From assembly GCA_943367595.1 (NCBI GenBank), contig CALRJS020000010.1:1-64000 (forward strand): a stretch of 64,000 bases of DNA, given 5' to 3'. Position numbers and translations under genes: made by a program. The DNA comes from MW101C3 sp943367595. GTDB taxonomy: Bacteria > Cyanobacteriota > Cyanobacteriia > PCC-6307 > Cyanobiaceae. The notes beneath the pieces were generated by a model that did no database searches, was not told the DNA's origin, and was given only the letters and a program-made list of their open reading frames with translations. Positions 57,015 through 64,000 of this stretch are shown piece after piece; the first letter of the stretch is position 1; every line of letters begins with the position of its first letter.

Positions 57015-57130
57015 GGCTGGGGCCACCGGGGCAAGAGATCCCGACCATTGTAGGAAGAGGCCGGTACCGGTCCCGCCAGCCGCCAGCAGCCCCATGGGCT
57101 GCTGATGCCGTTCGCCCCATGGGGCGCTGA

Positions 57131-57136
57131 TACAGT
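57131..57136 (+). promoter_or_regulatory. possible -10 box (TACAGT) for glpX
   Basis: TACAGT, preceded by GCTGA, lies 90 bp before the GTG start of glpX in the rpe/glpX divergent spacer. No -35 consensus is seen at 16-18 bp. Confidence 0.25.
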
Positions 57137-57226
57137 CGCCACGGCCAGAAACCGAAACAAACCTGCTGCAGCTGGTCTGCCGGTTCTTGCTTCGGCACCG
57201 CCGCTCCCTCCCCCTGCCGGACTTTT

Positions 57227-58231
57227 GTGGATCGCACCCTCATTCAGGAACTGCTTGAAGTCGTTGAGCAGGCCGCCATCGCCTCTGCGCACCTGACCGG
57301 CCTCGGCAAGAAAGATGAAGCCGACGCTGCTGCCGTGGAGGCCATGCGCCTGCGGATGGGCAGCATTGCCATGCAGGGCCGGATCGTGATCGGCGAAGGG
57401 GAGCGCGACGAAGCCCCGATGCTCTACATCGGCGAGGAAGTGGGCAGCGGCACCGGTCCCGGCGTGGATTTCGCCGTCGATCCCTGCGAAGGCACCAACC
57501 TCTGCGCCAACGCCCAGGACGGCTCGATGGCCGTGCTGGCCGCCTCCGACCGTGGCGGCCTCTTCAATGCGCCCGACTTCTACATGAAGAAGCTGGCGGC
57601 ACCGCCGGCCGCCAAGGGCAAGGTGGACATCCGCAAGAGCGCCACCGAAAACATCGCCATCCTCAGCGAGTGCCTCGGCCTGCCCGCCAATGAGCTGGTG
57701 ATCGTGGTGATGGACCGCGCCCGCCACAAGGATCTGATCGCCGAGATCCGCGCCACCGGTGCCCGGGTGAAGCCGATCAGCGACGGTGACGTGCAGGCGG
57801 CCATCGCCTGTGGCTTCTCCGGCACCGGCACCCATTGCCTGATGGGCATCGGCGCCGCTCCGGAAGGGGTGATCTCCGCTGCAGCCCTGCGCTGCCTGGG
57901 TGGCCACTTCCAGGGTCAGCTCGTGTACGACCCGGCGGTCGCCCAGACCTCCGAGTGGGCCGACTACACCAAGGAAGGCAACATCGCCCGCCTCAATGAG
58001 ATGGGCATCACCGACATAGACAAGGTGTACGAAGCCGAGGAGCTGGCCTCCGGCGAGAACGTGGTCTTCGCGGGCAGCGGCATCACCGATGGCCTGCTGT
58101 TCAAGGGCGTCAAGTTCGAGCGCGACTGCACCCGCACCAGCAGCCTGATCATTTCCTCGCTCGATTCCAGCGCCCGCTTCACGGACACCATCCACATCAA
58201 GCCCGGCGCTCAAAGCGTCGCGCTGCGCTGA
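57227..58231 (+). CDS. glpX: class II fructose-1,6-/sedoheptulose-1,7-bisphosphatase
   Basis: This bifunctional enzyme is the main FBPase/SBPase of the cyanobacterial Calvin cycle. The 334-aa protein has EVVEQAAIASAHLTGLGKKDEADAAAVEAMR, IVIGEGERDEAPMLYIGE with metal acids, DPCEGTNLCA (the class II signature) and GDVQAAIACGFSGTGTHCLMGIGAAPEGVISAAA. The start is GTG 57227. hemA follows 10 bp later. Confidence 0.97.
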   Translation: MDRTLIQELLEVVEQAAIASAHLTGLGKKDEADAAAVEAMRLRMGSIAMQGRIVIGEGERDEAPMLYIGEEVGSGTGPGVDFAVDPCEGTNLCANAQDGSMAVLAASDRGGLFNAPDFYMKKLAAPPAAKGKVDIRKSATENIAILSECLGLPANELVIVVMDRARHKDLIAEIRATGARVKPISDGDVQAAIACGFSGTGTHCLMGIGAAPEGVISAAALRCLGGHFQGQLVYDPAVAQTSEWADYTKEGNIARLNEMGITDIDKVYEAEELASGENVVFAGSGITDGLLFKGVKFERDCTRTSSLIISSLDSSARFTDTIHIKPGAQSVALR

Positions 58232-58241
58232 GTCCCACCCC

Positions 58242-59552
58242 ATGCACATCGCCGTCGTCGGGCTCAGCCATCGCACGGCTCCAGTCGAAATCCGGGAGCG
58301 CCTCAGCATCCCGGAGCAGACGATGGAGGAATCCCTCCAGATCCTGCGCGGCGATGCCCAGGTGCTCGAGGCTTCCATCCTCAGCACCTGCAACCGGCTT
58401 GAGATCTATACCCTGCTGCGCCATCCGGAGCAGGGCATCACGGCCGTTGGCTCGTTCCTGAGCCAGCACTCGGGCCTTGATTTCGGCGAACTCACTCCCC
58501 ACCTCTTCACCTATCACCACGAAGAGGCGGTGGCTCACCTGCTGCGGGTGGCGGCAGGTCTCGACAGCCTGGTTCTGGGGGAAGGGCAGATCCTCTCCCA
58601 GGTGAAAAAGATGGTGCGGCTGGGCCAGGAGCATGGCTCGATCGGCCCGATCCTCAACCGGCTGCTCACCCAGGCGGTGAGCACCGGCAAGCGAGTGCGC
58701 ACCGAAACCAATCTCGGCACCGGCGCCGTGTCGATCAGTTCGGCGGCGGTGGAGCTGGCCCAGCTCAAGGTGGGCCAGAGCCGCGGTGTCGACGACCTGG
58801 TGTCGCTCGAGGGCGAGCAGGTGGCGGTGGTGGGAGCGGGGCGCATGTCCCGGCTGCTGCTGCAGCATCTGCAGGCCAAAGGGTGCCGTGCTCTGGTGCT
58901 GCTCAATCGCACCGTGTCACGGGCGGAGGCACTGGCGGCTGATTTTCCCGAGCTGCCGGTGCAGTGCCGGCCGCTGGAAGACCTGGACCATTGCCTCAGC
59001 ACCTGCTCGCTGGTGTTCACCAGCACGGCCGCCGATGAGCCGATCATCGACGCCGCCCGGCTGGAGGGGCTCAACCGCCGCTCCTCGCTGAAGCTGATTG
59101 ACATCGGTGTCCCCCGCAACATCAGCTCCGACGTGGCTGACCTGGGCGGGGTGGAGGCCTTCGATGTGGACGATCTGCAGGAGGTGGTGGCCCGCAACCA
59201 GGAGGCCCGCCGTGAGATCGCCGCCGAAGCCGAAGGGCTATTGCAGGAGGAAGCGCGCCAGTTCCTCGACTGGTGGGACGGCCTGGAAGCCGTGCCCACC
59301 CTCAACCGGCTCCGCCAGCAGTTGGAACTGATCCGCGAGCAGGAGCTGCAGAAAGCGCTCAGCCGCATGGGCCCCGACCTTTCAGCGCGGGAGCGCAAGG
59401 TGGTGGAAGCCCTCACCAAAGGCATCGTCAACAAGATCCTGCACAGCCCGGTCACCCACCTGCGGGCGCCCCAGCCACGCCAGCAACGCCATCAATCCAT
59501 GAAGGTGCTCCATGAACTTTTCGCGCTCGATGAGTCCAGCGGTGAGGGCTGA
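58242..59552 (+). CDS. hemA: glutamyl-tRNA reductase
   Basis: HemA reduces glutamyl-tRNA to glutamate-1-semialdehyde with NADPH, the first committed step to heme, chlorophyll and bilins. The 436-aa protein has VVGLSHRTAPVEIRERL, the catalytic cysteine in ILSTCNRLEIY, LVLGEGQILSQVK, the NADPH fold AVVGAGRMSRLLLQHL and LKLIDIGVPRNI. The C-terminal dimerisation helix is present. Placement between glpX and glgC is characteristic of picocyanobacteria. Confidence 0.97.
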   Translation: MHIAVVGLSHRTAPVEIRERLSIPEQTMEESLQILRGDAQVLEASILSTCNRLEIYTLLRHPEQGITAVGSFLSQHSGLDFGELTPHLFTYHHEEAVAHLLRVAAGLDSLVLGEGQILSQVKKMVRLGQEHGSIGPILNRLLTQAVSTGKRVRTETNLGTGAVSISSAAVELAQLKVGQSRGVDDLVSLEGEQVAVVGAGRMSRLLLQHLQAKGCRALVLLNRTVSRAEALAADFPELPVQCRPLEDLDHCLSTCSLVFTSTAADEPIIDAARLEGLNRRSSLKLIDIGVPRNISSDVADLGGVEAFDVDDLQEVVARNQEARREIAAEAEGLLQEEARQFLDWWDGLEAVPTLNRLRQQLELIREQELQKALSRMGPDLSARERKVVEALTKGIVNKILHSPVTHLRAPQPRQQRHQSMKVLHELFALDESSGEG

Positions 59553-59630
59553 ATTCCAGACCACCGACCGGGGGTCACGTGCTCCGGTACGGTGCTCGAA
59601 TGCTGACAACAGCAGTCCTTGGGGGCAGTG

Positions 59631-60926
59631 ATGAAGCGGGTTCTGACGATCATCCTCGGCGGCGGAGCGGGCACCCGGCTCTACCCGCTCACAAAGATGC
59701 GGGCCAAGCCGGCGGTGCCGCTGGCCGGTAAATACCGGCTCATCGACATCCCGGTGAGCAACTGCATCAACTCCGGGGTCAACAAGATCTACGTGCTGAC
59801 GCAGTTCAACAGCGCGTCGCTCAACCGCCACCTCACCCAGACCTACAACCTCTCCGCCGGCTTCGGGCAGGGGTTCGTGGAAGTGCTCGCGGCTCAGCAG
59901 ACCCCTGACAGCCCCAGCTGGTTCGAAGGCACCGCAGACGCTGTGCGCAAATACCAGTGGCTGTTCCACGAATGGGACGTGGACCACTACCTGATCCTTT
60001 CCGGCGACCAGCTCTACCGGATGGATTACAGCAGCTTCGTGCGCCACCACATCGACACCGGCTCCGACCTGAGCGTGGCTGCACTGCCGGTGGATGCAGC
60101 CCAGGCCGAGGGCTTCGGCCTGATGCGCACCGATCCCCAGGGCTGGATCCGCGAATTCAGCGAGAAGCCGAAGGGCGCTGCCCTGGAAGCGATGGCGGTC
60201 GACACCTCCCGCCACGGCCTCTCGTCCGACGAGGCCGTCAAGCGCCCCTACCTGGCGTCGATGGGCATCTACGTGTTCAGCCGCGACACCCTGTTCGACC
60301 TGCTGGTCAGCAATCCCGAAGCCACCGACTTCGGCAAGGAGATCATCCCCACCTCCCTGGCGCGGGGCGACAAGCTCAGCAGCTTCGTCTTCAACGACTA
60401 CTGGGAAGACATCGGCACGATCGGGGCGTTCTACGAGGCCAACCTGGCCCTCACCGACCAACCCAGCCCGGCCTTCTCCTTCTACGACGAGAAATTCCCC
60501 ATCTACACGCGGCCGCGTTACCTGCCCCCCAGCAAGTTGCTCGACACCCAGGTCACGCAGTCGATCATCGGTGAAGGCTCCCTGCTGCAGGCCTGCAGCA
60601 TTCACCACTGCGTGCTCGGCGTGCGCTCGCGCATCGAGGCCGAAGTGGTGCTTCAGGACACCCTGGTGATGGGCGCCGACTACTTCGAATCGGCGGAAGA
60701 GCGGGCCGTGCTGCGCGAGCGGGGCGGCATCCCGCTGGGCGTGGGCAATGGCACCACCGTGCGGCGCTCGATCCTCGACAAGAACGTCCGCATCGGTCGC
60801 AACGTCACGATCGTGAACAAGGACCACATCGAGGAAGCCGACCGGCCGGAGCTGGGCTTCTACATCCGCAACGGCATCGTGGTGGTGGAGAAGAACGCCA
60901 CCATCGCCGACGGCACCGTGATCTGA
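59631..60926 (+). CDS. glgC: glucose-1-phosphate adenylyltransferase
   Basis: GlgC makes ADP-glucose for glycogen and is activated by 3-phosphoglycerate. The 431-aa protein has RVLTIILGGGAGTRLYPLTK, AKPAVPLAGKYRLIDIPVSN, GTADAVRKYQWLF, ILSGDQLYRMDY and DFGKEIIPTSL. The C-terminal left-handed helix ends DKNVRIGRNVTIVNKDHI and IVVVEKNATIADGTVI. ATG 59631 is preferred to the frame start at 59619 because MKRVLTIILGGG is the usual beginning. Confidence 0.97.
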   Translation: MKRVLTIILGGGAGTRLYPLTKMRAKPAVPLAGKYRLIDIPVSNCINSGVNKIYVLTQFNSASLNRHLTQTYNLSAGFGQGFVEVLAAQQTPDSPSWFEGTADAVRKYQWLFHEWDVDHYLILSGDQLYRMDYSSFVRHHIDTGSDLSVAALPVDAAQAEGFGLMRTDPQGWIREFSEKPKGAALEAMAVDTSRHGLSSDEAVKRPYLASMGIYVFSRDTLFDLLVSNPEATDFGKEIIPTSLARGDKLSSFVFNDYWEDIGTIGAFYEANLALTDQPSPAFSFYDEKFPIYTRPRYLPPSKLLDTQVTQSIIGEGSLLQACSIHHCVLGVRSRIEAEVVLQDTLVMGADYFESAEERAVLRERGGIPLGVGNGTTVRRSILDKNVRIGRNVTIVNKDHIEEADRPELGFYIRNGIVVVEKNATIADGTVI

Positions 60927-61012
60927 GCGGTTGCTGACACAGCCGCGCACGCGGCGGCGTCGGGCGGGCCGCAGGGGCACACTGGCTCAGAAAGGTTTGC
61001 AGCCCAACCCAC

Positions 61013-62428
61013 ATGAGCAAAGCGCACTTCGGCCTGATCGGCCTGGGCGTGATGGGCGAAAACCTGGTCCTCAACGCGGAGCGCAACGGCTTCTCCAGCG
61101 TCGTCTACAACCGCACCTGGGCCAAGACGGAAGAGTTCCTCAACGGCCGCGGCGCCGGCCTTCAGATCATCGGCGCCCACTCCCTTGAGGAGTTCGTGGC
61201 CAGCCTGGAGCGGCCCCGCCGCATCCTGATGATGATCAAGGCGGGCCAACCGATCGACGACACCATCGCCGCCATCTCCCCCTACCTGGAAGACGGCGAT
61301 CTGCTGATCGACGGCGGCAACTCTCTCTACACCGACACCGAGCGGCGGGTGAAGGAGCTGGAGAGCAAGAGCTTCGGTTACATCGGCATGGGCGTGTCCG
61401 GTGGCGCCAAGGGCGCCCTGGAGGGGCCGAGCATGATGCCCGGCGGCACCAAGGCGGCCTACGACGCCATTGAAAGCCTGGTGACCAAGATGGCCGCCCA
61501 GGTGGAGGACGGCCCCTGTGTCACCTACATCGGCCCTGGTGGCGCCGGCCATTTCGTCAAGACGGTGCACAACGGCATCGAGTACGGGATCGAGCAGATC
61601 CTGGTGGAGGCCTACGACCTGATGAAGCGCGGCGCCGGCCTCGATGGCATCGCCATGGCCGATGTGTTCGACGGCTGGAACCAGCTGGAGGAGCTCTCCT
61701 CCTATCTGGTGGAGATCACCGAGGTGTGCCTGCGCACCCGCGATCCCGAGGATGGTGGCGACCTGGTGGAGAAGATCCTCGACGTGGCCGGCCAGAAAGG
61801 CACCGGCCTCTGGACCGTGATCAGCGCGCTGGAAATGGGGGTGCCCGTGCCCACCATCTACGCCTCCCTGAACGGGCGGGTGATGAGCTCGATGAAATCC
61901 GAGCGGGTGGCTGCTGAATCGGTGCTGCCGGGTCCGGCGGCCCACCCCGTGCAACTGGGCGAGCCCACTGAAGGGCTGCCGCCGCTGCGCGATGCGGTGA
62001 TCCTCGCCTGCATCGCCAGCTACGCCCAGGGCATGGCCCTGCTGGTGGAAGCCTCCAAGCTGCACGACTACAACCTGCACCTCTCCGCGATCGCCCAGAT
62101 CTGGAAAGGGGGCTGCATCATCCGCGCCCGCCTGCTGCAGCGCATCCAGGACGCCTACGACGCCAACCCGGGTCTGGCGAACCTGATGGTGGACCCCTGG
62201 TTCGCCGAACAGATCAACCGCCGGCTGCCCGGCCTGCGCCAGGTGGTGGCGGATGCCGCCCAGGCCGGCATTCCCGTGCCCTGCCTGAGCAGCACGCTCG
62301 ATTACATCGACAGCTACCGCACCGCCCGCCTGCCCCAGAACCTGCTGCAGGCCATGCGCGATTGCTTCGGCGCCCACACCTATCAGCGGGTGGACCGCGA
62401 CGGTGCCTTCCACACCGAGTGGCTCTGA
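61013..62428 (+). CDS. gnd: 6-phosphogluconate dehydrogenase (decarboxylating)
   Basis: Gnd oxidises 6-phosphogluconate to ribulose-5-phosphate, giving NADPH in the dark. The 471-aa protein has FGLIGLGVMGENLVLNAERNG, IDGGNSLYTDTERR, MGVSGGAKGALEGPSMMPGG, the catalytic GGAGHFVKTVHNGIEYG, and the C-terminal tail with YQRVDRDGAFHTEW. The gap to glgC is 86 bp; its stop overlaps the pgl ATG by 1 bp. Confidence 0.97.
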   Translation: MSKAHFGLIGLGVMGENLVLNAERNGFSSVVYNRTWAKTEEFLNGRGAGLQIIGAHSLEEFVASLERPRRILMMIKAGQPIDDTIAAISPYLEDGDLLIDGGNSLYTDTERRVKELESKSFGYIGMGVSGGAKGALEGPSMMPGGTKAAYDAIESLVTKMAAQVEDGPCVTYIGPGGAGHFVKTVHNGIEYGIEQILVEAYDLMKRGAGLDGIAMADVFDGWNQLEELSSYLVEITEVCLRTRDPEDGGDLVEKILDVAGQKGTGLWTVISALEMGVPVPTIYASLNGRVMSSMKSERVAAESVLPGPAAHPVQLGEPTEGLPPLRDAVILACIASYAQGMALLVEASKLHDYNLHLSAIAQIWKGGCIIRARLLQRIQDAYDANPGLANLMVDPWFAEQINRRLPGLRQVVADAAQAGIPVPCLSSTLDYIDSYRTARLPQNLLQAMRDCFGAHTYQRVDRDGAFHTEWL

Positions 62429-63162
62429 TGGAGCACACCCCATCGCCCACCTATCAGCTGAAGGTGGTGCCCGGGGGTCAGGAGCAGCTGGCCGAGTGCG
62501 CCGCCACCACGATCGCCAACGCCATCGATCTGGCGCTGGTGGAGCGGGAGCGGGCCCAGATCGCCCTCGCTGGCGGCACCACCCCGGAGGCCGCCTACCG
62601 CCATCTCGGCGCGGCCCATCTGCCCTGGAACCGGGTGGACGTGCTGCTGGGGGATGAACGCTGGGTGCCAGCCGACGACCCCTCCAGCAATGCGCTGCTG
62701 CTGAGCCGCTCCCTGCTGGCCGCCGGCCCCGGCCGGGAGGCCTGCTTCCATCCCGTGCCCACCGATCAGGACACGCCGGAAGCCAGCGCCGCCGCCTTCG
62801 CGGCCGTGCTGGCTCGCCTCTGCGCCGGCGATCCGCCGGTGTTGGATGTGGTGCTGCTGGGTCTGGGAGAAGACGGCCACACCGCCTCGCTGTTTCCGGG
62901 CACCGCCGCCACCACGGTGGTGGACCGCCCGGTGACGATCAGCGAAGGCAAGGGCCTGCCCCGCGTGACCCTCACGGCACCGGTGCTGAGTGCTGCGCGC
63001 CAGGTGGTGTTTCTGGTGAGCGGGGCAGGCAAGCGCCAGGCCCTGCAACGGCTGCTCGATCCGAACGAGCCTGCCGTGCGCACCCCGGCCCGGCTGGTGA
63101 AGCCGCTCACTCCGGTGCTGATCCTCGCCGATCCCGCCGCTGCGGCAGGCTTGGAGGTGTGA
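62428..63162 (+). CDS. pgl: 6-phosphogluconolactonase
   Basis: Pgl hydrolyses 6-phosphogluconolactone, the step before Gnd. The 244-aa DevB/SOL-type protein has IALAGGTTPEAAYRHL, VDVLLGDERWVPADDPSSN, LLGLGEDGHTASLFPG (the family signature with the catalytic His) and RVTLTAPVLSAARQVVFLVSGAGK. ATG 62428 overlaps the gnd stop (TGATG), indicating coupling. This devB-like name is unrelated to the exporter gene devB at 32 kb. Confidence 0.95.
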   Translation: MEHTPSPTYQLKVVPGGQEQLAECAATTIANAIDLALVERERAQIALAGGTTPEAAYRHLGAAHLPWNRVDVLLGDERWVPADDPSSNALLLSRSLLAAGPGREACFHPVPTDQDTPEASAAAFAAVLARLCAGDPPVLDVVLLGLGEDGHTASLFPGTAATTVVDRPVTISEGKGLPRVTLTAPVLSAARQVVFLVSGAGKRQALQRLLDPNEPAVRTPARLVKPLTPVLILADPAAAAGLEV

Positions 63163-63740
63163 TGGAGCCGGCTGGCATGGTGGCACCGCTGGTGGTGGTG
63201 AGCGGCGACGGGTTCAGCGGCTGGTTGGCCCTGAACGACACGATCATGGGAGGACGCAGCAGCGGCGTCTGCCGCATCGGCCCGGAGGGGCTGGTGCTGG
63301 AGGCCGATGTGGTGGAGCAGGGCGGTGGCTTCGTGAGTTGCCGCTCGCCGCTGTTCTCCCCGCCCCTGAACCTGGGCGACTATCGCGCCCTGCAGCTGGA
63401 GCTGCGCGGCGACGGCCGCCGCTACAAGCTGGCCGTGGCCTGCGCCGATGGCGTCGCCGGGCTCACCGAGCTGATCCCCGGCGGGCTGCGCTGGGTGGCG
63501 GAGTTCGACACCAGCGTCAGCGCGCCTGACCAGCCGCCCCAACGGGTGGAGATTCCCTTCGCTCAGCTGCGGCCCTCGGTGCGGGCCCGCCCGCTGAATC
63601 TGCCGCTGCGTTTCGATCCCAGCCGGGTCACGCGGCTGCAGGTACTGCATTCCAAGTTCGGCGACGACGGCCAGCTGAACGCAGGCTTCCGGGCCGGCCC
63701 GCTGCAGTTGGCTCTGGTGGCGGTGCGAGCGGTGCCGTGA
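63162..63740 (+). CDS. CIA30-family protein
   Basis: This protein of about 192 aa has a galactose-binding-like beta-sandwich fold: FSGWLALNDTIMGGRSSGVCRIGPEGLVLEADVVEQGGGFVSCRS, then YRALQLELRGDGRRYKLAV and VEIPFAQLRPSVRARPL, with LQVLHSKFGDDGQLNAGF near the end. The family is named after mitochondrial complex I assembly factor CIA30; bacterial members have no settled role, though complex assembly is a guess. ATG 63162 overlaps the pgl stop (GTG 63159 is an alternative). The stop overlaps the next GTG. Confidence 0.85.
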   Translation: MEPAGMVAPLVVVSGDGFSGWLALNDTIMGGRSSGVCRIGPEGLVLEADVVEQGGGFVSCRSPLFSPPLNLGDYRALQLELRGDGRRYKLAVACADGVAGLTELIPGGLRWVAEFDTSVSAPDQPPQRVEIPFAQLRPSVRARPLNLPLRFDPSRVTRLQVLHSKFGDDGQLNAGFRAGPLQLALVAVRAVP

Positions 63741-64000
63741 GCGCCGCCGATGAGCTCAGCCGGCGGATCGCCGCCGCGGCCGATCTCTGCCTCAAACCGC
63801 ACCGCCATGCGGTGGTTGGGGCCATTGCAAGCGGGGCCTCCGGCGGCGAAGGCTCCGCCAGTGAAAGCTCCGGCGGGCCTGGCGACTGCTGCCTGCGCCT
63901 TCAGCCGCGGGGAATCGACGGGGAGCGGCTGCCGGAGCAGGACATCGAGCTGGAGCTCTACCGCAGCGGCAACGACCTCCACATGATGCTGAGCTGGCCG
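63737..64000 (+). CDS. hypothetical protein, 3' end beyond the window
   Basis: GTG 63737 overlaps the previous stop as GTGA and the frame stays open for 88 codons to the edge. It reads SAADELSRRIAAAADLCLKPHRHAVVGA, a Gly/Ser-rich loop, then LRLQPRGIDGERLPEQDIELELYRSGNDLHMMLSW. The alternating pattern suggests a beta-rich domain. I do not recognise the family. In other picocyanobacteria a small conserved gene occurs here before ilvD, from memory. Confidence 0.6.
   Translation, partial: MSAADELSRRIAAAADLCLKPHRHAVVGAIASGASGGEGSASESSGGPGDCCLRLQPRGIDGERLPEQDIELELYRSGNDLHMMLSWP

Noticed and set aside
56130..57053. Plus-strand frame starting beside the hairpin at 56133
   Set aside because: It runs antisense through rpe, and the hairpin with its T-run reads as the rpe terminator on the minus strand.
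1..64000. CRISPR arrays, tRNA and rRNA genes
   Set aside because: The short repeats seen have no regular spacer structure, and no intergenic stretch shows a cloverleaf, a TTCGA T-loop in context, or rRNA core sequence.

Overview
The window is a GC-rich piece of a picocyanobacterial chromosome, most likely Cyanobium or a high-GC Synechococcus. The evidence is the gene set: phycobilin synthesis (pcyA), a phycobilisome core subunit (apcF), Psb28, GUN4, geranylgeranyl reductase (chlP), CcsA, a class II FBPase/SBPase (glpX), glgC and a ferredoxin-type sulfite reductase. Recurrent GCGATCGC (HIP1) octamers inside genes agree. Genes are densely packed, 4-bp ATGA or GTGA overlaps are common, and GTG and TTG starts are frequent. 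No tRNA, rRNA or CRISPR array was seen.

Layout. 1-180: end of an IS1595-family insertion sequence, abutting an FAD-dependent oxidoreductase gene that appears to have lost its C-terminus. 2.1-5.7 kb: divergent MBL-fold protein, several small or lineage-specific proteins, a lumenal pentapeptide protein and YraN. 5.8-12.0 kb: plus-strand run rsmA-ispE-DUF3082-(31-aa ORF)-pdhB-secD-secF-(60-aa ORF). 12.2-14.6 kb: minus-strand psb28 and two tandem AI-2E-family membrane proteins. 14.8-20.1 kb: gun4, an anti-sigma-type ATPase, a methyltransferase, a glutamine-synthetase-like protein that seems to lack the catalytic residues, and apcF. 20.2-23.6 kb: class V aminotransferase, tadA and a PLP decarboxylase. 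23.5-28.3 kb: minus-strand envelope cluster of a DUF697 GTPase, an FHA-PBP1 fusion, lspA and bioY. 28.3-35.2 kb: sipA-like gene, an M16 peptidase pair, pcyA and a DevBCA-type exporter. 35.3-42.8 kb: glycosyltransferase, rpsB, tsf, a protein with a large acidic low-complexity insert, recG and a VanX-like dipeptidase. 43-49.9 kb: sir, glyS, chlP and a VanY-like carboxypeptidase. 50-55.7 kb: typA, a DUF309 gene, the lptA-lptB-lptF/G lipopolysaccharide transport genes and ccsA. 56.3-64 kb: rpe, then glpX-hemA-glgC-gnd-pgl and two further genes, the last cut by the window edge.

How it works together. The right end groups the Calvin cycle (rpe, glpX), the oxidative pentose phosphate pathway (gnd, pgl), glycogen synthesis (glgC) and the first step of tetrapyrrole synthesis (hemA). 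Elsewhere pigment genes (gun4, chlP, pcyA, apcF), secretion and envelope genes (secDF, lspA, PBP1, lptABF) and translation genes (rpsB, tsf, glyS, typA, tadA, rsmA) make up most of the remaining assignable content. The unusual features are the IS-truncated gene, the glutamine synthetase relative, very small membrane ORFs, low-complexity expansions inside four proteins, and several intergenic stretches built from short degenerate direct repeats, each with its own unit.
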